Positions 1-12,492 of a DNA stretch of 64,000 nt are shown piece by piece. The DNA comes from Hoplostethus atlanticus (lineage: Eukaryota; Chordata; Actinopteri; Trachichthyiformes; Trachichthyidae). The stretch is taken from assembly GCA_034670405.1 (NCBI GenBank), contig JAXDDX010000024.1, positions 3,918,001 through 3,982,000 of the forward strand, written 5' to 3'. The position numbers and the translations under genes were made by a program. Under the pieces are notes generated by a model, which had not been told where the DNA came from, made no database searches, and saw only the letters and a program-made list of their open reading frames with translations. The number at the start of each line of letters is the position of its first letter. The stretch's first letter is position 1.

Positions 1-215
1 GGAAATCTTCCCATGCTTCCACTTTGTCCAATGTGAATGCAGCAGCAACAAGTTCACACCCGTTCTCTGGGGGTTGTCGTAAGGCATTCTGGGAAATGTA
101 GGAAATCACTAACTGAAGTAGAAGTAGACAAGGCAGGTTGAGGGAAAGTGGGTACAATTTTAAAAAGGTAAATTACAAAACTTCATCACAAAATAACTCC
201 TGGCATGCATTTCCC
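1..215 (+). repeat. dispersed repeat, copy A
   Basis: Part of this stretch recurs at the far end of the window (62285-62328 joined to 63621-63745, where a hAT element interrupts it). Shared parts include GCAACAAGTTCAC, GGCATTCTGGGAAATGTAG, AAAGTGGGTACAAT and AACTTCATCA, in the same order and orientation. The family is not recognised. Outer limits are uncertain. Confidence 0.6.
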
Positions 216-1406
216 AGAACAGATTTATGATATATAAAGTTAATAATAGAATAACAGGGTCTGAGGGTGGAATCTTCCTTTAACTGTCAAGCAAGTGATC
301 CTTCAGGGTGTTGCTGTTCCTGTAGGGTGTTGCTGCTATAAATTACAGCATCCAGTAATAGCTACTGTGGCCATTGAATCAGATTGAATGTGCAATGGAC
401 AAGTTATTTTGTGATTGCTTAGACTGAACATTTGTTTTAACACAATGACTGGAGCTGGAAGACAGCTTGAAATGACTTCATTCTGTATCATTGCTTCCTT
501 ATCTACATGTTGTCTCTTTTGTCATGAGTACCAAAGCTGCTTCCTTTATCTATTTGACTGATCCTTTTTCCAGTGTACTGGCACTATTCTGAATATAGAC
601 TGGGTTGCCACGATGGTTTTCACACTGTACAATTGCATCTATCACAGGAAACGTTTAACAGGACAGAAATAAACATGAAATCTTCCTGATATCTTCATGC
701 ATATTCTTAAACGGACCGTTCATTTCACTTTTCATAGTGTTGCTCAGGCCTCTCACGTACAGATACACTTGTAAGCCTTGATACAGACACAGCAGTTAAG
801 ATGGTCCAGTAAACCCACGTCAAATCACCTCCCTGACTGTCTGTCTCCAAAACTAATGGCAGGGCTCTGTGTGTGCATGTGCCAGAACAAGCAACAATTA
901 AGCGTGGCTGTGTGTGCTCTGTAAACTCTCTAAAAAGCAGCCTTGTATCTGGGTGGTGCATTTTAGAAACCTGTACCTTGAAAAGTGGTACTTCAGGAAG
1001 TGTTATAGTTCCATATAGAACCAAATCCTTCTTGTGAATAAAACCATTTTTATTTATTTTGTTTATTTGTATTTGGTGAGGCTAGATGGACTATAAAATG
1101 ACATGTCATTTACAGAAAAAGGGTCAGACTCCGTGATTACAGCTTTTGTGTGAAATCTACATCTGGAGGAAACCTTTTAGCTGATTGTAGCCTACATAGC
1201 TGCCACTTAGTCTGTTCTCATCTACACAATTTTATCTTAAACATTTGGATTTGGTCATTTATTATTATTTATCTTTGCCCTTCATGTCGTACTAAAGCCC
1301 CTGTATACCTCTATCAGACCTCTATCATGTGTTGCAGTTTGCTAGCGAGGTGCGTAACCCATAGCTCACCACAATCCCCTCTCTCCTCAGGGAGACTCCA
1401 TGAAAG

Positions 1407-4400
1407 ATGACAGAGGAGGTGATTGTTGTAGCCAAGTGGGACTACACAGCCCAGCAGGACCAGGAACTTGACATCCGTAAAAATGAGCGTCTCTTCCTCC
1501 TGGACGACTCAAAGACCTGGTGGCGGGTCCGCAACGCCTCCAACCAAACTGGCTACGTGCCGTCCAACTATGTCGAGCGCAAGAACAGCCTGAAGAAAGG
1601 CTCGCTGGTGAAGAACATCAAAGACACGCTGGGTAAGACGGATTTGGTTTCGCTTTGCTTGGGGGGGGGGGGGTAAAAGTAGTCTGTCTCTTTGTCAATG
1701 TCAGTAGCTTCCTTTCTGTTAAAGTAGAAAATCTCTACACTTCTTACTTACTTACAATACTTTCTGCTCCCTGCTTGAGGAGATAGATGTGTTCATTAAC
1801 AGCGCACTGTCTGTCTGTGTGTCTGTCTGCGTAAGTGAGTTTGTGTTACCCAGTATAAATGATTCCCTCACAGTCTCTGTCCTAGTTGGGAGCTGTCACT
1901 GAGTACCCCAGAGATTGTGTTGAGTTGGCCGTTGCTCTCAGCTGTCAGCACAGTGTCTCTTGGTCCCCAGTCCTGACATGACTTGCATATAGCAGATTGC
2001 AGATGAATGCCAAATATGTCATGGCCAGAAAACACCCGTGACAGAATAAGATGGCTTAAGTCATAGTTGACTAAATCAATGTTTACTTAATGGGGAAGGG
2101 TCGTTATGCCGGGGTCCTTTGTGTCAAGCATGAAGGAATTCATTTCAAAGTGATCAGCTTACTCTACTTTCTTCATGCAGGAAAAGATAGGGACAGAGAC
2201 CCGAGCGGAAAAGATTACCACTTTTTGTCTGCAGGGAGGGAGAGAGACGTTGAGAGAGAATAGAAACATCGGTCGGAAACTCTAACAAGATGAAATTATC
2301 AAATACTGTAATTTATATAAATGGTAATCATGCAGTCCTGAAGGGCATCCATATTTAGAAGGGGGAAGGAGAGGTGAAGAGAGAATAGAAAGAGAGAGCG
2401 AGGGGCTGATGGAGAGAGTCTGTTCCTGATGCACTGATTCCTCTCGGCTCTGTGGATACCTGCCCTCAGGGAAACTTTACCAGACTATGTGGGCCAACAT
2501 GGCACAGTCTGCCACTGTCTTCCTCACCAGGGCTGTGTGTGTGCACCTCCCTCTCCCTCTCACACCCCCAGTGCTATTTCCATCAGCCTCTTTCTGTCTT
2601 TAGGCTATGTCGTTATAGTTCTCTGTTTTCACACAATCAGTAGATTGATCAGTGGAGGAATCGCCAGCCTAATGGTTGTGTTGGAATGATGGATTACCTA
2701 TCTGTCCCCAACCCTGTAACATATTGACTAGAACATTATGGCCTAGTTCCATTTCAATCGCAAGCACTTTGCTTCTAGCCACTAGCTCTTCAGTGTTAAA
2801 AGCCTGAGCAAATCCAATAGGCAAGAACATTTTCATGATGATGTGATGACCAATAGGTGAGGTCAGAGGCTAATGCAGCTAAAACACTCTTGAATGGAGA
2901 ATCTGAGTTGCCTATCATCAAAATTTGTTCAGCCAGTCCCTTGTTCTCCTTTTCGCTTGTTCATTACGTCCATGTTGTAATTATAGAGCTTTGAGATAAG
3001 TGAGTGGTTGCTGTTATCTCAAGGTTTGTTCCTATTCCAAAGTGCTTTAATGTGGTTGCATCATGTGCACTTGTGTGTGTTTGGCTAGACAAGTACTCCA
3101 CCCATCCAGGCAGAGTTAAATTGTAAATGGATGCATGCTGCTTTGTGTCCCAATTTCCTCTCACAGGGAGTAAAAATAGTAGCACAGAAAACAAATGGCC
3201 AAAAGAATGCTGCAAACTTCCCAGTGACAAATTGTCTCATTTGTCTCCTTAAGCTTTTTGGTTTGGCAGGTTCACTGTATCACACAGTAATGCAACAAGA
3301 TGCCTGTGGAATATTAAGTACAGAGCAACACTGCGGGGGATATCTAAAGAGCTATATAGCTAATCTCTGATCCACTTTAAGCTCTCTTTTAAATTACAGT
3401 AGTCACTGACACAATGCTAATGCACCATTTGTGGGTTACATTGTGCCATTTCAATTACTGAACACACTGAAGCATGTCTGGTGGGTGGTGTGGTAACGCA
3501 GTAACTTCCGATCCACTTTAAGCTCTAGAGTGAACCAATGTGCTGCTTACTTGCAGTCCTGTAGGCTTTCGACACCAACTCAGTTCCCTCTGAGCTGGAG
3601 TCTCCTGGGCTTGAAAAACAGGCTTGTGTCCGTGTGTGTAAATGCGTTTTTGCTGAGCTGAGGTCTTGAGGGAGCGCGCCGCCCTCTTGCACATCTCTAC
3701 TCTCTACCCCATTGGCACTTAACAGTCTATTTTCTTCTTCTCTTGGACCACCTGAAGTAGACCCAAGAGGCAACCTTTCTCCTTGGCTTACAGCCAGGTA
3801 GATGTTATTTTCTCACAGACACAGCTATCAGATATGTAGGATAAGCATCGGCGTGCATTGCCATCCATTGTATCACTGCTGACTCTATTCTATCAAAACA
3901 TGATCTGCTCAGTATTCCCGTCTCATCCCCCGTCTTTGTGTGTTTGTCAGCTGTGTCCTCTGATGTGTCTGGTCCACCGTGTGCGCGAAACGGCTGCCAA
4001 GGGACCCCTCGTCTTTGTTCCTTACTCTCCTCCCTCCTCTCTCTATCAACAAGTTTCATGCAACTCTGTGTGAACCCAGCAACTTTCCCAGCGATCGAAG
4101 TGTCGCATTCAGCTCTGCACACACTTGGCGATTTAGCTGTCGAGAAATTAACAAACAAATTTGAAAAGGATCTGGCTTAAGTTAGTGGTAGCACATACAA
4201 GTGTGCGCTGACATCAAACTCGAAAGGTCGCAAATAGTTTAAATGTTGTTAGACAAGTAGTATCACATGCCTTCTTTTAACATGAATTTGAAGCAGAGAG
4301 CTCCTTGGTTGTGTGCAGGTGGGAACCTTTGGAGACTTCAGGTTCCATCGTGGTCTGCCAACATGTGTTTAAAGAGATGTCTTTGGAAGTGCATGAATGA

Positions 4401-6216
4401 AAAAATCAGAGACAGGTAGGAAAGGAGCCACCTTTGATCCTGGAGATGCCTGTCATTATCAAGCCCAGGTTGCCTGCTCCACTTTTCCTCCCCTGTCTAC
4501 ACCAGCTATTTTCAGCCTTTTGATGAGCATAGGTGAGTGTAGGGCACGGAGAGAGTGTAGGTAGAACACAAAGTTCATAATGAGCACTCATTTCTCTGGC
4601 CTTGAGAAAATGTGGTGCTCAGTGTGAGTGTGCGTGCAGCTTTGGCTCCATTCTATTATCAGATACAGATTATCTGTGTCCTTCATTGCTGACTTTCGCC
4701 GAGGATATCCTCTATCCGTTATATATCTAAAGTTGTTTTTGCTTTTGAAGGGCCCTGATGCAACTTACAGCCTCAAGTAGCTTCCTGCTCTCCTAACCTG
4801 TGCCTACACTCCCTGTGGAACTCAGGCCTTTCCATGCTTGCTGATCAGTCAATCTGCTGACTCGTTTGTATTTATGTCTGTGTCCATTATTTTCTGTCTT
4901 TTTCTGTTTCTCTTCATGCCTCAGGCTTGGGAAAAACTAAGAGGAAGACAAGTGCCCGTGATGCTTCCCCAACGCCAAGCTCGGACACAGAGTACCCTTC
5001 CAACGGCAGTGGGGGAGGAGGGGGGAGGAGGAGGGGGCGCGGAGAGAATCTACGACCTCAACATCCCTGCTGTGGTCAAGTTTGCCTACACAGCGGAGAG
5101 GGAGGACGAGCTGACCCTGGTCAAGGGCTCCAGGGTCGCCGTGATGGAGAAGTGCAGCGACGGCTGGTGGAGGGGAAGCCAGGCGGGCCGCATGGGCTGG
5201 TTCCCCTCCAACTACGTCCAAGAGGAACTAGGAGGAGGGGATGACAGGGGGGAGGGAGATTCCTCAGGGGGCTACTATGGGGGCTCTCAGGGGATGGCGC
5301 TGGCTAACGGGCGTGCAGGGGGCCGCGGTGAAGTGCTCCACACTGTTCAGACACTCTACCCCTTCAGCTCCGTGACAGAGGAGGAGCTGAACTTTGAGAA
5401 GGGAGAAGTGATGGAGGTGGTGGAGAAGCCCGAGAACGACCCGGAGTGGTGGAGGTGTAAGAACTCACGGGGCCTGGTGGGCCTGGTGCCCAAGAACTAT
5501 GTGCTGGTGCTGAACGATGGGCCCGGCCTGCCCTCCTCCCCTCAGAGCTCCCCGCAGAACCGCTCGGTGGCACCGGCACGCTCAGGGAAGTTCGCCGGGA
5601 GGGACTGGTACTACGGCAACATCACCAGACACCAGGCCGAGTGTATCCTCAACGAGAAAGGAGAAGAGGGCGACTTCCTCATACGAGACAGCGAGTCATC
5701 GGTGAGTCAGAGTGGGGGTCATGAGAGTGGAAGAAGAGTAGGAAAATATCATAATTTAATAAATATTAGAAGGAAGGCTTGAATTTTGAAAGTGTAGACC
5801 CAATAAAGGACAAGGTAGAAAAGATAATATAACTAAGGGTAGATGCCCACTGCATGAAAAGTGTAGGAATTTTTGTGTGGCCTGTTGTTAGGTCTTTAAA
5901 TGTGATATTACTGCCACCTGCTGGTATAAATCATTCTGTGCCACTGTTAAGTTGTGAAAAAGAGTGCTGACCCTTTCACTACTAACCATCTCAACCACTC
6001 TCCCTCTCTCTTATTTTTCAGCCTAGTGATTTTTCTGTCTCTCTGAAGGCGGCGAGTAAGAATAAACACTTTAAAGTGCAGCGGACGGAGGGAGCGTATT
6101 GTATTGGCCAGCGCAGGTTCGGCTCCATGGATGAACTGGTGGAGCACTACAAGAAAGCCCCCATCTTCACCAGTGAACACGGAGATAAGCTGTACTTGGT
6201 CAAAGCGCTGTTGTGA
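1407..6216 (+). CDS. nck2: NCK adaptor protein 2 (SH3-SH3-SH3-SH2)
   Basis: Cytoplasmic adaptor that links phosphotyrosine receptors (SH2) to proline-rich actin regulators (SH3). Coding exons are 1407-1632, 4925-5701 and 6022-6216, all with GT-AG introns. Exon 1 follows an acceptor at 1390 and starts at ATG 1407 ([13 protein letters not shown], the conserved NCK N-terminus). SH3-1 is about residues 5-58, SH3-2 about 116-175 ([15 protein letters not shown]), SH3-3 about 212-270 ([19 protein letters not shown]) and SH2 about 302-398, with FLIRDSESS split by the last intron and KHFKVQ after it. NCK2 rather than NCK1 is chosen because linker 1 reads [12 protein letters not shown] and because ecrg4 and uxs1 are neighbours. 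About 398 residues are expected; human has 380, and the excess is partly in Gly-rich linkers. Oddity: the frame shifts by one base inside the G/A-rich tract 5011-5038, between linker 1 and SH3-2. All domains downstream are intact, so a homopolymer error is likelier than a dead gene. Upstream noncoding exons lie outside the window or were not recognised. Confidence 0.93.
1633..4924 (+). other. nck2 intron, no further gene seen
   Basis: A 3.3-kb intron between the SH3-1 exon and the large exon. It starts GTAAGACG and ends CATGCCTCAG. A G run lies at 1662-1674. A 17-nt motif, GATCCACTTTAAGCTCT, occurs twice at about 3368 and 3511. No convincing exon, RNA gene or complete mobile element was found. 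Confidence 0.6.
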
Positions 6217-7283
6217 TCTGCACACTTACACTGGAACATGCTTGTCTTACACACACACAGACAGAGACACACACACACACACACACACACATGCATATAT
6301 ACACCTGTACACCCAATTCCACTCCATAACTGTCTTAATGCAAGCTCTGGACTCTCTCGCTGTGGACATTGGGGATCTCACACCTTCTCCACTACATCCA
6401 GATCCTCAGTCACTCTTTTAGGATTTATCTATCACCCTCCAGTGGTGACTAGGTGAAATTCTCTCCGGCTGTAGAACCAAACCATTACCCCAAGATACAC
6501 ACCTTGTGTAAGCAAATATTAAGCAACATCCATCATAACCAGTTCATATTCAAGCCTCTCTCTTGGAGCATTTGCAGTGACCATCTGCCGCTAACAGCAT
6601 GTCAGAGGCCTTGTTTGGAGATTAAGCTGTCCCTACTGATGTCACACATACTCTCCATTTACCTACGAACACACACAGGCTACACCATTGCTCTTAACCC
6701 ACCAGACATACGACTTAGGAGGACAGGTGTTAAGAACAGTTGGAAGAGGATATGAACCTCTGAGGGACCTCACTGTCTGTCTTTTCCTGTCTGATCGCTG
6801 GCCTTTGTTTTATTTTGTTGTTAATTTTTTTTTAGAAGATGTCTGAATGCTTGTTTTTGAGTCCGTAATGTGTTTTTTTTAAGCTAATTTAAATCCCTCT
6901 CCGGAGGTTCCAATCGTTGATCATTCATTCAGTGATTTCACAAAGTGGCCATAATCAATATCTTGCCTTTTTTCTCTTTCCATTTTTTACCATTCCTCTA
7001 CATGATTTCTCTCCCCCTTTTGATTTCTTGTCTTCCTTCACTTTTTCAAATTCCTGGCTCGACAAACCCAGTCTTTATCCAGAGTGATCTTTTTGAATAT
7101 CTAGATCCCTCAGTATTTCCTATAAAACGTCTAGAATCAGCAGAGGGAGTATTAATGAGAAAGAGGAAAGCTCGGATGTCCAGAACAGTTTGAATGTTTG
7201 TCAATGTACAACCAAATGTGCCACACTACCTAAACTACTGGCTCCAGTTCTGCACCCCACTCACTGTACTTGCATTCGTCATT

Positions 7284-7475
7284 TGTAGTTCTACCGTCAT
7301 GCTCATGCTCGTTTCTGTTCTGTTCGCCAATGTAAGTAGCTGAGTGAGGCACTAATTCAAGAGTAATAAGAACCTTTGGTAACACTTTTGAATAACTACA
7401 CTTGGTCTGTCTCCAGCTTCAAAGCATTTTGAATTCTTGGTTGACTAAGTCTGTCAATGAACTTTTACCATATTG
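7284..7475 (+). repeat. duplicated segment, copy 1 (nck2 3'UTR)
   Basis: This 192-bp block recurs at 9896-10080 in the same orientation with only a handful of differences, chiefly a 7-bp gap near the shared motif CAGCTTCAAAG. Homology starts and stops abruptly on both sides. No poly(A) tail or terminal repeats are visible. Confidence 0.85.
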
Positions 7476-7575
7476 TCTTCATGCAAGATATGCATTCATG
7501 AAAGATAACCTCTTTTGATTCAGTATTTGTCAAAGATGAATATATCTTTGTGGCTCATAAAATACACATAAAACA

Positions 7576-7581
7576 AATAAA
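7576..7581 (+). terminator. possible nck2 poly(A) signal, proximal
   Basis: Canonical AATAAA about 1.36 kb after the nck2 stop codon. Which of the two signals is used cannot be told from sequence. Confidence 0.4.
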
Positions 7582-8124
7582 AGTCAATGATCAACTGAGA
7601 GCATAATGACAGATTAGTCAACTAAGAGGGGGCAGCCTGAAGCTGTACATTGTTGGACATTTATAAATCATCAGTAAATGATCATTCAGCTGTCAACAAA
7701 TTAATTAGAAATGTTCGTTAACAATTAGTTAATTAAACCAGTCCAACAATTTAGTGTGTTACAATGGCAATGTTTCTAGCAAGGTAAAAGGAAAGTTGTA
7801 TAATTTGATAGTCATCTTTCACTGTTGTAAAAGTAAATTAGTGACTTGGTTTATAAATGCCCTATAAACATGTTCTAAAGTCCTACCAAACCTTTGTCTA
7901 TTTGTTTTTGCTATGTGTATTTGTTTACCAATGGGAGTGTTGATTATGGGGTTCTCAGCTTTTATAAGATGATATATCTGAATGTTATTGAGCATTGTTA
8001 TTTAATTCTTGATTCCACTGTATGTATATATTCAAAATAAGATGAGGTGCATATATGAATCGTTTTGATCCAATTATGGTACTGTACCGCCGAACAACGT
8101 GGGAGAATTAAAATACTTTTGTTC

Positions 8125-8130
8125 AATAAA
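8125..8130 (+). terminator. possible nck2 poly(A) signal, distal
   Basis: Canonical AATAAA about 1.9 kb after the nck2 stop, followed at once by a long T run. It is an alternative to the signal at 7576. Confidence 0.4.
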
Positions 8131-8440
8131 AGTTTTTTTTTTTTTTTTTTGCAGAATACTAAAATGATGTGTTGAAATCTCTTTGTGTGAAATCTCTTGG
8201 GTTTGATAAAACATTATTGCAATCCCAGTGGTTATCCTAAACATGTTGCACGGCTTTGCTGAATCCTCCATTCTGATTGGCCTATGAAGGCATTCTGAGG
8301 TCTGCTGTTTCACATCTAGTTATATCACTCCACAGTCCATAGGTCTGGTCGTTTTTGTTGATTTAAAGTCAAACTAACTAGCGACTCACTGGTTGCTGCA
8401 GACAAACACTCAGCTAACTGAGGAAAGAAATGTGGAATAT

Positions 8441-8622
8441 CCATGGATGCTAGCTACAGATGTTACTATGGTTACAGTTCTGCTACAGTGGAGCCATGGA
8501 TGCTAGCTACAGACGTTGCTATGGTTACAGTTCTGCTACAGTGGAGCCATGGATGCTAGCTACAGATGTTACTATGGTTACAGTTCTGCTACAGTGTAGC
8601 CATGCTAGCTACAGACGTTTAA
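8441..8622 (+). repeat. 53-bp minisatellite, about 3.4 copies
   Basis: Unit starts CCATGGATGCTAGCTACAGA and repeats with a period of exactly 53 bp at 8441, 8494, 8547 and 8600. Units differ at a few bases, such as GATGTTACT versus GACGTTGCT. The last, partial unit lacks four bases. Confidence 0.92.
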
Positions 8623-9895
8623 ATTAGCTTATTAACTACAAAGTATTTTAATAGATTTGTTGTGCACATATAACTCATTGTCCTTTCAAATGAACTCCCA
8701 TTTTCAACATTTTAACAGAACGGTATTTGAGCACATTAGTAAGTTTAACATTAACAACAAACAAATGTAATTTGTACACAATATGACCTCAGTTTTTAAC
8801 AGAACTGCGTGTTTGAGTGCATGTTCATGTCTGCGTGTGTTAACTGGGTTAACATGTAACATGTTCCTTCTGTTCCAACTATTCCCACCTCTTTATTATC
8901 CCCAAAGTCTGCTGATTATCCTGATCTAAGTTTGATGATTCTGACAGCAACGTTAGAACGTGTGCTAGCGCGTTAGAAAAAAAGAAGCTTTACTTACAAA
9001 CCTCAAAATCTGAAATTTGGCTTTAAGAAATTGCTAGATTTATTCACAACCTTCCTTTCCACATGTGGGTTTGGGACTGGAAGCATCTACAGGATTTCTA
9101 GCTTGAGGAATTGAAATGTTCCAACCTGCCCTGGTCTCTCCTACAGAACAAGCTCAACACCCTCTCTGTCAGGGTTGATTTGGCTGAACATTATCCCTTA
9201 CCTATTCGTCAGTCATCGTAATTACGGTGTCTGGCTGATGTGTCAGGCAACCTGTGAGTGTAAGTCTCGGTAAGTGAGTGTCTGTCTCGGTCATGATTCA
9301 GTCACCATCTGCCACAGTCTGACCACACCTGGCTGTCAACACATCATGCTCTTCCAGCTGGTGACTACTCTCTCAGACAGTACATGATCACAAGCCACCA
9401 TCGTCCCAAGAGGCCAATGGCAGGTCATTGGAAAAAGTACACTTCATCCATGTCCATTCAACTATTACACTGAGTTGATGCAGTTACAACAATCCAGAGA
9501 GATCCATTGCAGTAATATAATAATCATGTGTAATAATAATGGCAATACTAATCGCTGGCCTGATGAATGTCTGTGGACTGGCAGCAGTACCCAGATCCCC
9601 CAAGAGATGGCAGTACTAGACTGGTAGGAGTGCAGAGTATTGCATGGATGTCAGTGGTTCTTCACCTTTAGTACGTTTTTGCAAGGTACAAAATCCGTTT
9701 GAAATGTCACATTAAGCCTGGCTTGATCGTACAAAAGCACAAAAGGTTGCCAGCCGAGGGTCAAACTGCACAAACCTTGCTGAAGTGGGACTAAAGGTTA
9801 ATTTCCATTTTTTGTCTTAACTTAAAAAAACAAAAAACACCAGTGTGGAAATGCTGCTCTAGATGCTCTGAAGGGTCACAGCCAATGCAGGAGGA

Positions 9896-10080
9896 TGTAG
9901 TTCTACCGTCATGCTCATGCTTGTTTCTGTTCTGTTCTCCAATGTAAGTAGCTGAGTGAGGCACTAATTCAAGAGTAATAAGAACCTTTGGTAACACTTT
10001 TGAATAACTACACTTGGTCTGTCTCCAGCTTCAAAGAATTCTTGGTTGACTAAGTCTGTGGATTAACTTTTACCATATTG
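9896..10080 (+). repeat. duplicated segment, copy 2 (intergenic)
   Basis: Near-identical copy of 7284-7475, placed 2.6 kb downstream between nck2 and the otospiralin-like gene. It lacks 7 bp found in copy 1. Copy 1 is probably the source because it lies within the nck2 3'UTR, but direction is inferred. Confidence 0.85.
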
Positions 10081-12029
10081 GAGGCTATTGGCCCTTTATT
10101 AAAAAAAACAGTCACATTGGAGGAACGTCCATCATTTTAGTTCCTCCCTAACCACAGCCAGTGAATTCATTCATGTATTTATTTGTTTGTTTGTTTCAAA
10201 TGGCTGATTAGGAAAGAAAATGTCAGTGTGGTGTCGGGGTACTTTACTCTTCAGGGGTGTCAGTCTGTAATGAAACCTGGCTCACACTGATTTGAGGAGC
10301 TGCTAGGCTTTTCCACCCTGACAAGCATAAGCATTCTGTGAGAAACACTGAACTATTATTGGACCATGAAAATGCTCAAATTTAAAGATATTGAATATCA
10401 GCACAAAATATTAACTATTGGCAGCTCCAATCCAGAAATATTGGTATCGGCCTTCAAAACCCATATCGTTCCAACCTTACTTTGAATGCTCCCCTGATGT
10501 TTCACCTGGAGGCTGAAAGCCTAACTGGCTTAATAGAAATGTCCTACATTCAGCTTCCTCCACCACCAGGTTTTATGTTCTTGTTATTAAAGAAAATGTA
10601 TGCTTCCACTTTCCCCTTGTTGAAATAACCTCTGAACAAAACGACTGGAGTGGCAGTAATACCAATATGGAAAGAAAGCTATAAGAGCAAATCAGAGCCC
10701 TTTAGAAAGTGTTTTTATACTGAAAACTAACAGAAATACAAAGAACTGCTATATGACAGTAAGTGGATGACACTGTTGCTGTGGTGACAAGCTTAAGGGC
10801 GTTACACATACAGATGGATGTGTTCTATTCACAGCATGTACTGATCAAAAGACTTTTAAAATTAAATTAAATTAAAGTACAGCATCACGGCTAGACAACG
10901 TGTCCATGCACTTTGAGTAGTAGCTGACAATAGCCAGTCTGTCTGAGCTCCTCCTCCTGTTGCCAGCTCCTGTCACAGTACTGTAAACATTCCTCTGGCC
11001 AGAGGAAGAGAGACACAGCACAGTGTGCCGTTGCTCCCTTCCCAACACCCTCCTCCACTCTGTATCCTTAGCCTCACTCAGAGGTTAAGAGCATCCCATC
11101 TCCACAGAGAGGATAAATAGAGTCTGAACTAACTACAGCCTGCGGCTGAGTGCTGGCACAGTCTGCCTGGATACCAAGTGTGAAAACTGTCTGGTTCATG
11201 TCTCTACCCACTCTACCTCCAGTTCTATCTCCTTCCTCTCATTTTCTTCTCTAACTTTTGGTACTAATTCAGTTATTATTAAGACCAGACCAAGACCAGC
11301 ATTGACCTCCTGATGTCCACAAGAAAACCATTTTTTCAGGTATCTAGTGAAAGCCTGAGTACAAATCCAAAGTAATACAAATGTTCCCAGTGTTGTAATA
11401 TATCATCCTCAGTTCTTTTTTTATTGTTAATATGAGACGTGAATCAGCAGCTGGATCCCAGTTTTAGCCTTAATTCAGTCTTAATCTCCCCGTTTCTAAG
11501 AGCATTGCATTTTAAAGACAAATTTGCAACATTGAGTTTCCAAACAATGTGATGTTTGTGAGAGTATGACTACATTCATTCAAACAAAGGGGCTCCTCCA
11601 CTAAAGTGTCAGGTCACGACGGGCATGAGAGGTGTGAGAGAGGGAGCCAAGCGTTTAGAGGAGGTCTGTGAAAAACAAACGTTGTCTACCTTCCTTTCCC
11701 CTTCTCATCTGGAGTGAGCCGTCACCCTGAGACCACTCTGACAGAGAAGGACAGGGATCAGGACCACAAGCAGAATCTCCCGGTGAATCAGGTGAGACAA
11801 GCAAAGATAATGTTGATTTTCTTGCATTTCTGTTTCATGTCCAACATAAAGACGGATTCAATTTCAACATTTAAAACCAAACGGTGCTATGCCAGTTATC
11901 TAAGGTGCCTCACATTCATCTGCATGCCTCACACTTCTCTGTTTCAGTGAGCAGTCTGCGTTACAACATTAGGACAGCCCAGATATTGTCTTTTGTGTTT
12001 TGTTTTTTCAGCGTTCATTTCCTGAAAGC

Positions 12030-12492
12030 ATGCGTGGTCTGTGTGTATCTCTGCTGGTCTACTCCGTCCTGCTTGGTTGCCTGTGTCATACAGGTCAGTA
12101 AACAACTTCACACTAGAATCCCAATCACCTTCATGTGTCAAGTACTCTTTATCGAATGGGGTTGAGCAATATGGAGGACAAGAAGGAAACATTTGTAAAT
12201 ACTGCAGGGTTGCATTGAATCATTGGTCCACCGTTTCCCCTCCCGTCTCTCAGGAGCAGGAGAGCCTGATGCAGCCACACCGAATGAAGGCCGGAGTGAG
12301 GTGAGGGACAAGCGAAGCCTGCCCTACTGGAACCTGTGGTCGTCGGACTTCGTCGGATGGTTGGAGGAGCTGCGAGCCCAGGCCAGTTACGACAGGATCC
12401 AGGACCTGGCTAGATCCTTCTGGGCCCACTTCCCCATCGCCAGCGAGCTGGGCTACGATGCTCCTGACTCTGATGCTCAACCTGGCGAGTGA
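12030..12492 (+). CDS. otos: otospiralin-like secreted protein
   Basis: Small secreted protein of the otospiralin family, known in mammals from inner-ear fibrocytes; its fish role is not known to me. Two coding exons: 12030-12093 and 12254-12492 (phase-1 intron, GTCAGT...CTCAG). They encode 100 residues. Residues 1-20 form a hydrophobic signal peptide (MRGLCVSLLVYSVLLGCLC), cut near Cys20-His-Thr. The body has LPYWNLWSSDFVGWLEEL, then DRIQDLARSFWAHFP and LGYDAP. These match the family pattern MPYWPFSTSDFW...IEDMARTFFAHFP...LGF of human otospiralin. A dibasic Lys-Arg just before SLPYW suggests propeptide cleavage. A noncoding first exon ending at a donor at 11791|GTGAGA is possible. The exon with the ATG follows an acceptor at 12011. 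The gene is on the same strand as ecrg4, 3 kb upstream of it. Confidence 0.82.

Larger units (their letters stand above)
6217..8130 (+). other. nck2: nck2 3' untranslated region (approximate)
   Basis: Noncoding sequence after the nck2 stop (TGA 6214-6216). It starts with a (CA)n tract at about 6247-6291 and is AT-rich further on. Two AATAAA signals could end it, at 7576-7581 and 8125-8130; the second lies just before a run of about 20 T. Positions 7284-7475 recur at 9896-10080. The end is inferred from the signals only. Confidence 0.55.
8131..11700. other. intergenic nck2 - otos
   Basis: Apart from the 53-bp minisatellite and the copied nck2 3' segment, no gene is seen. Positions of about 10370-10470 contain TATCGGCC-type motifs seen in degenerate fish hAT copies, but ends could not be set. 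A TATA-like GGATAAATAG lies at about 11111-11120, some 0.9 kb before the otospiralin start; its role is unknown. Confidence 0.5.

Noticed and set aside
3805-4158. 117-residue minus-strand open frame in the nck2 intron
   Set aside because: No signal peptide, domain or splice context; length is within chance for this composition.
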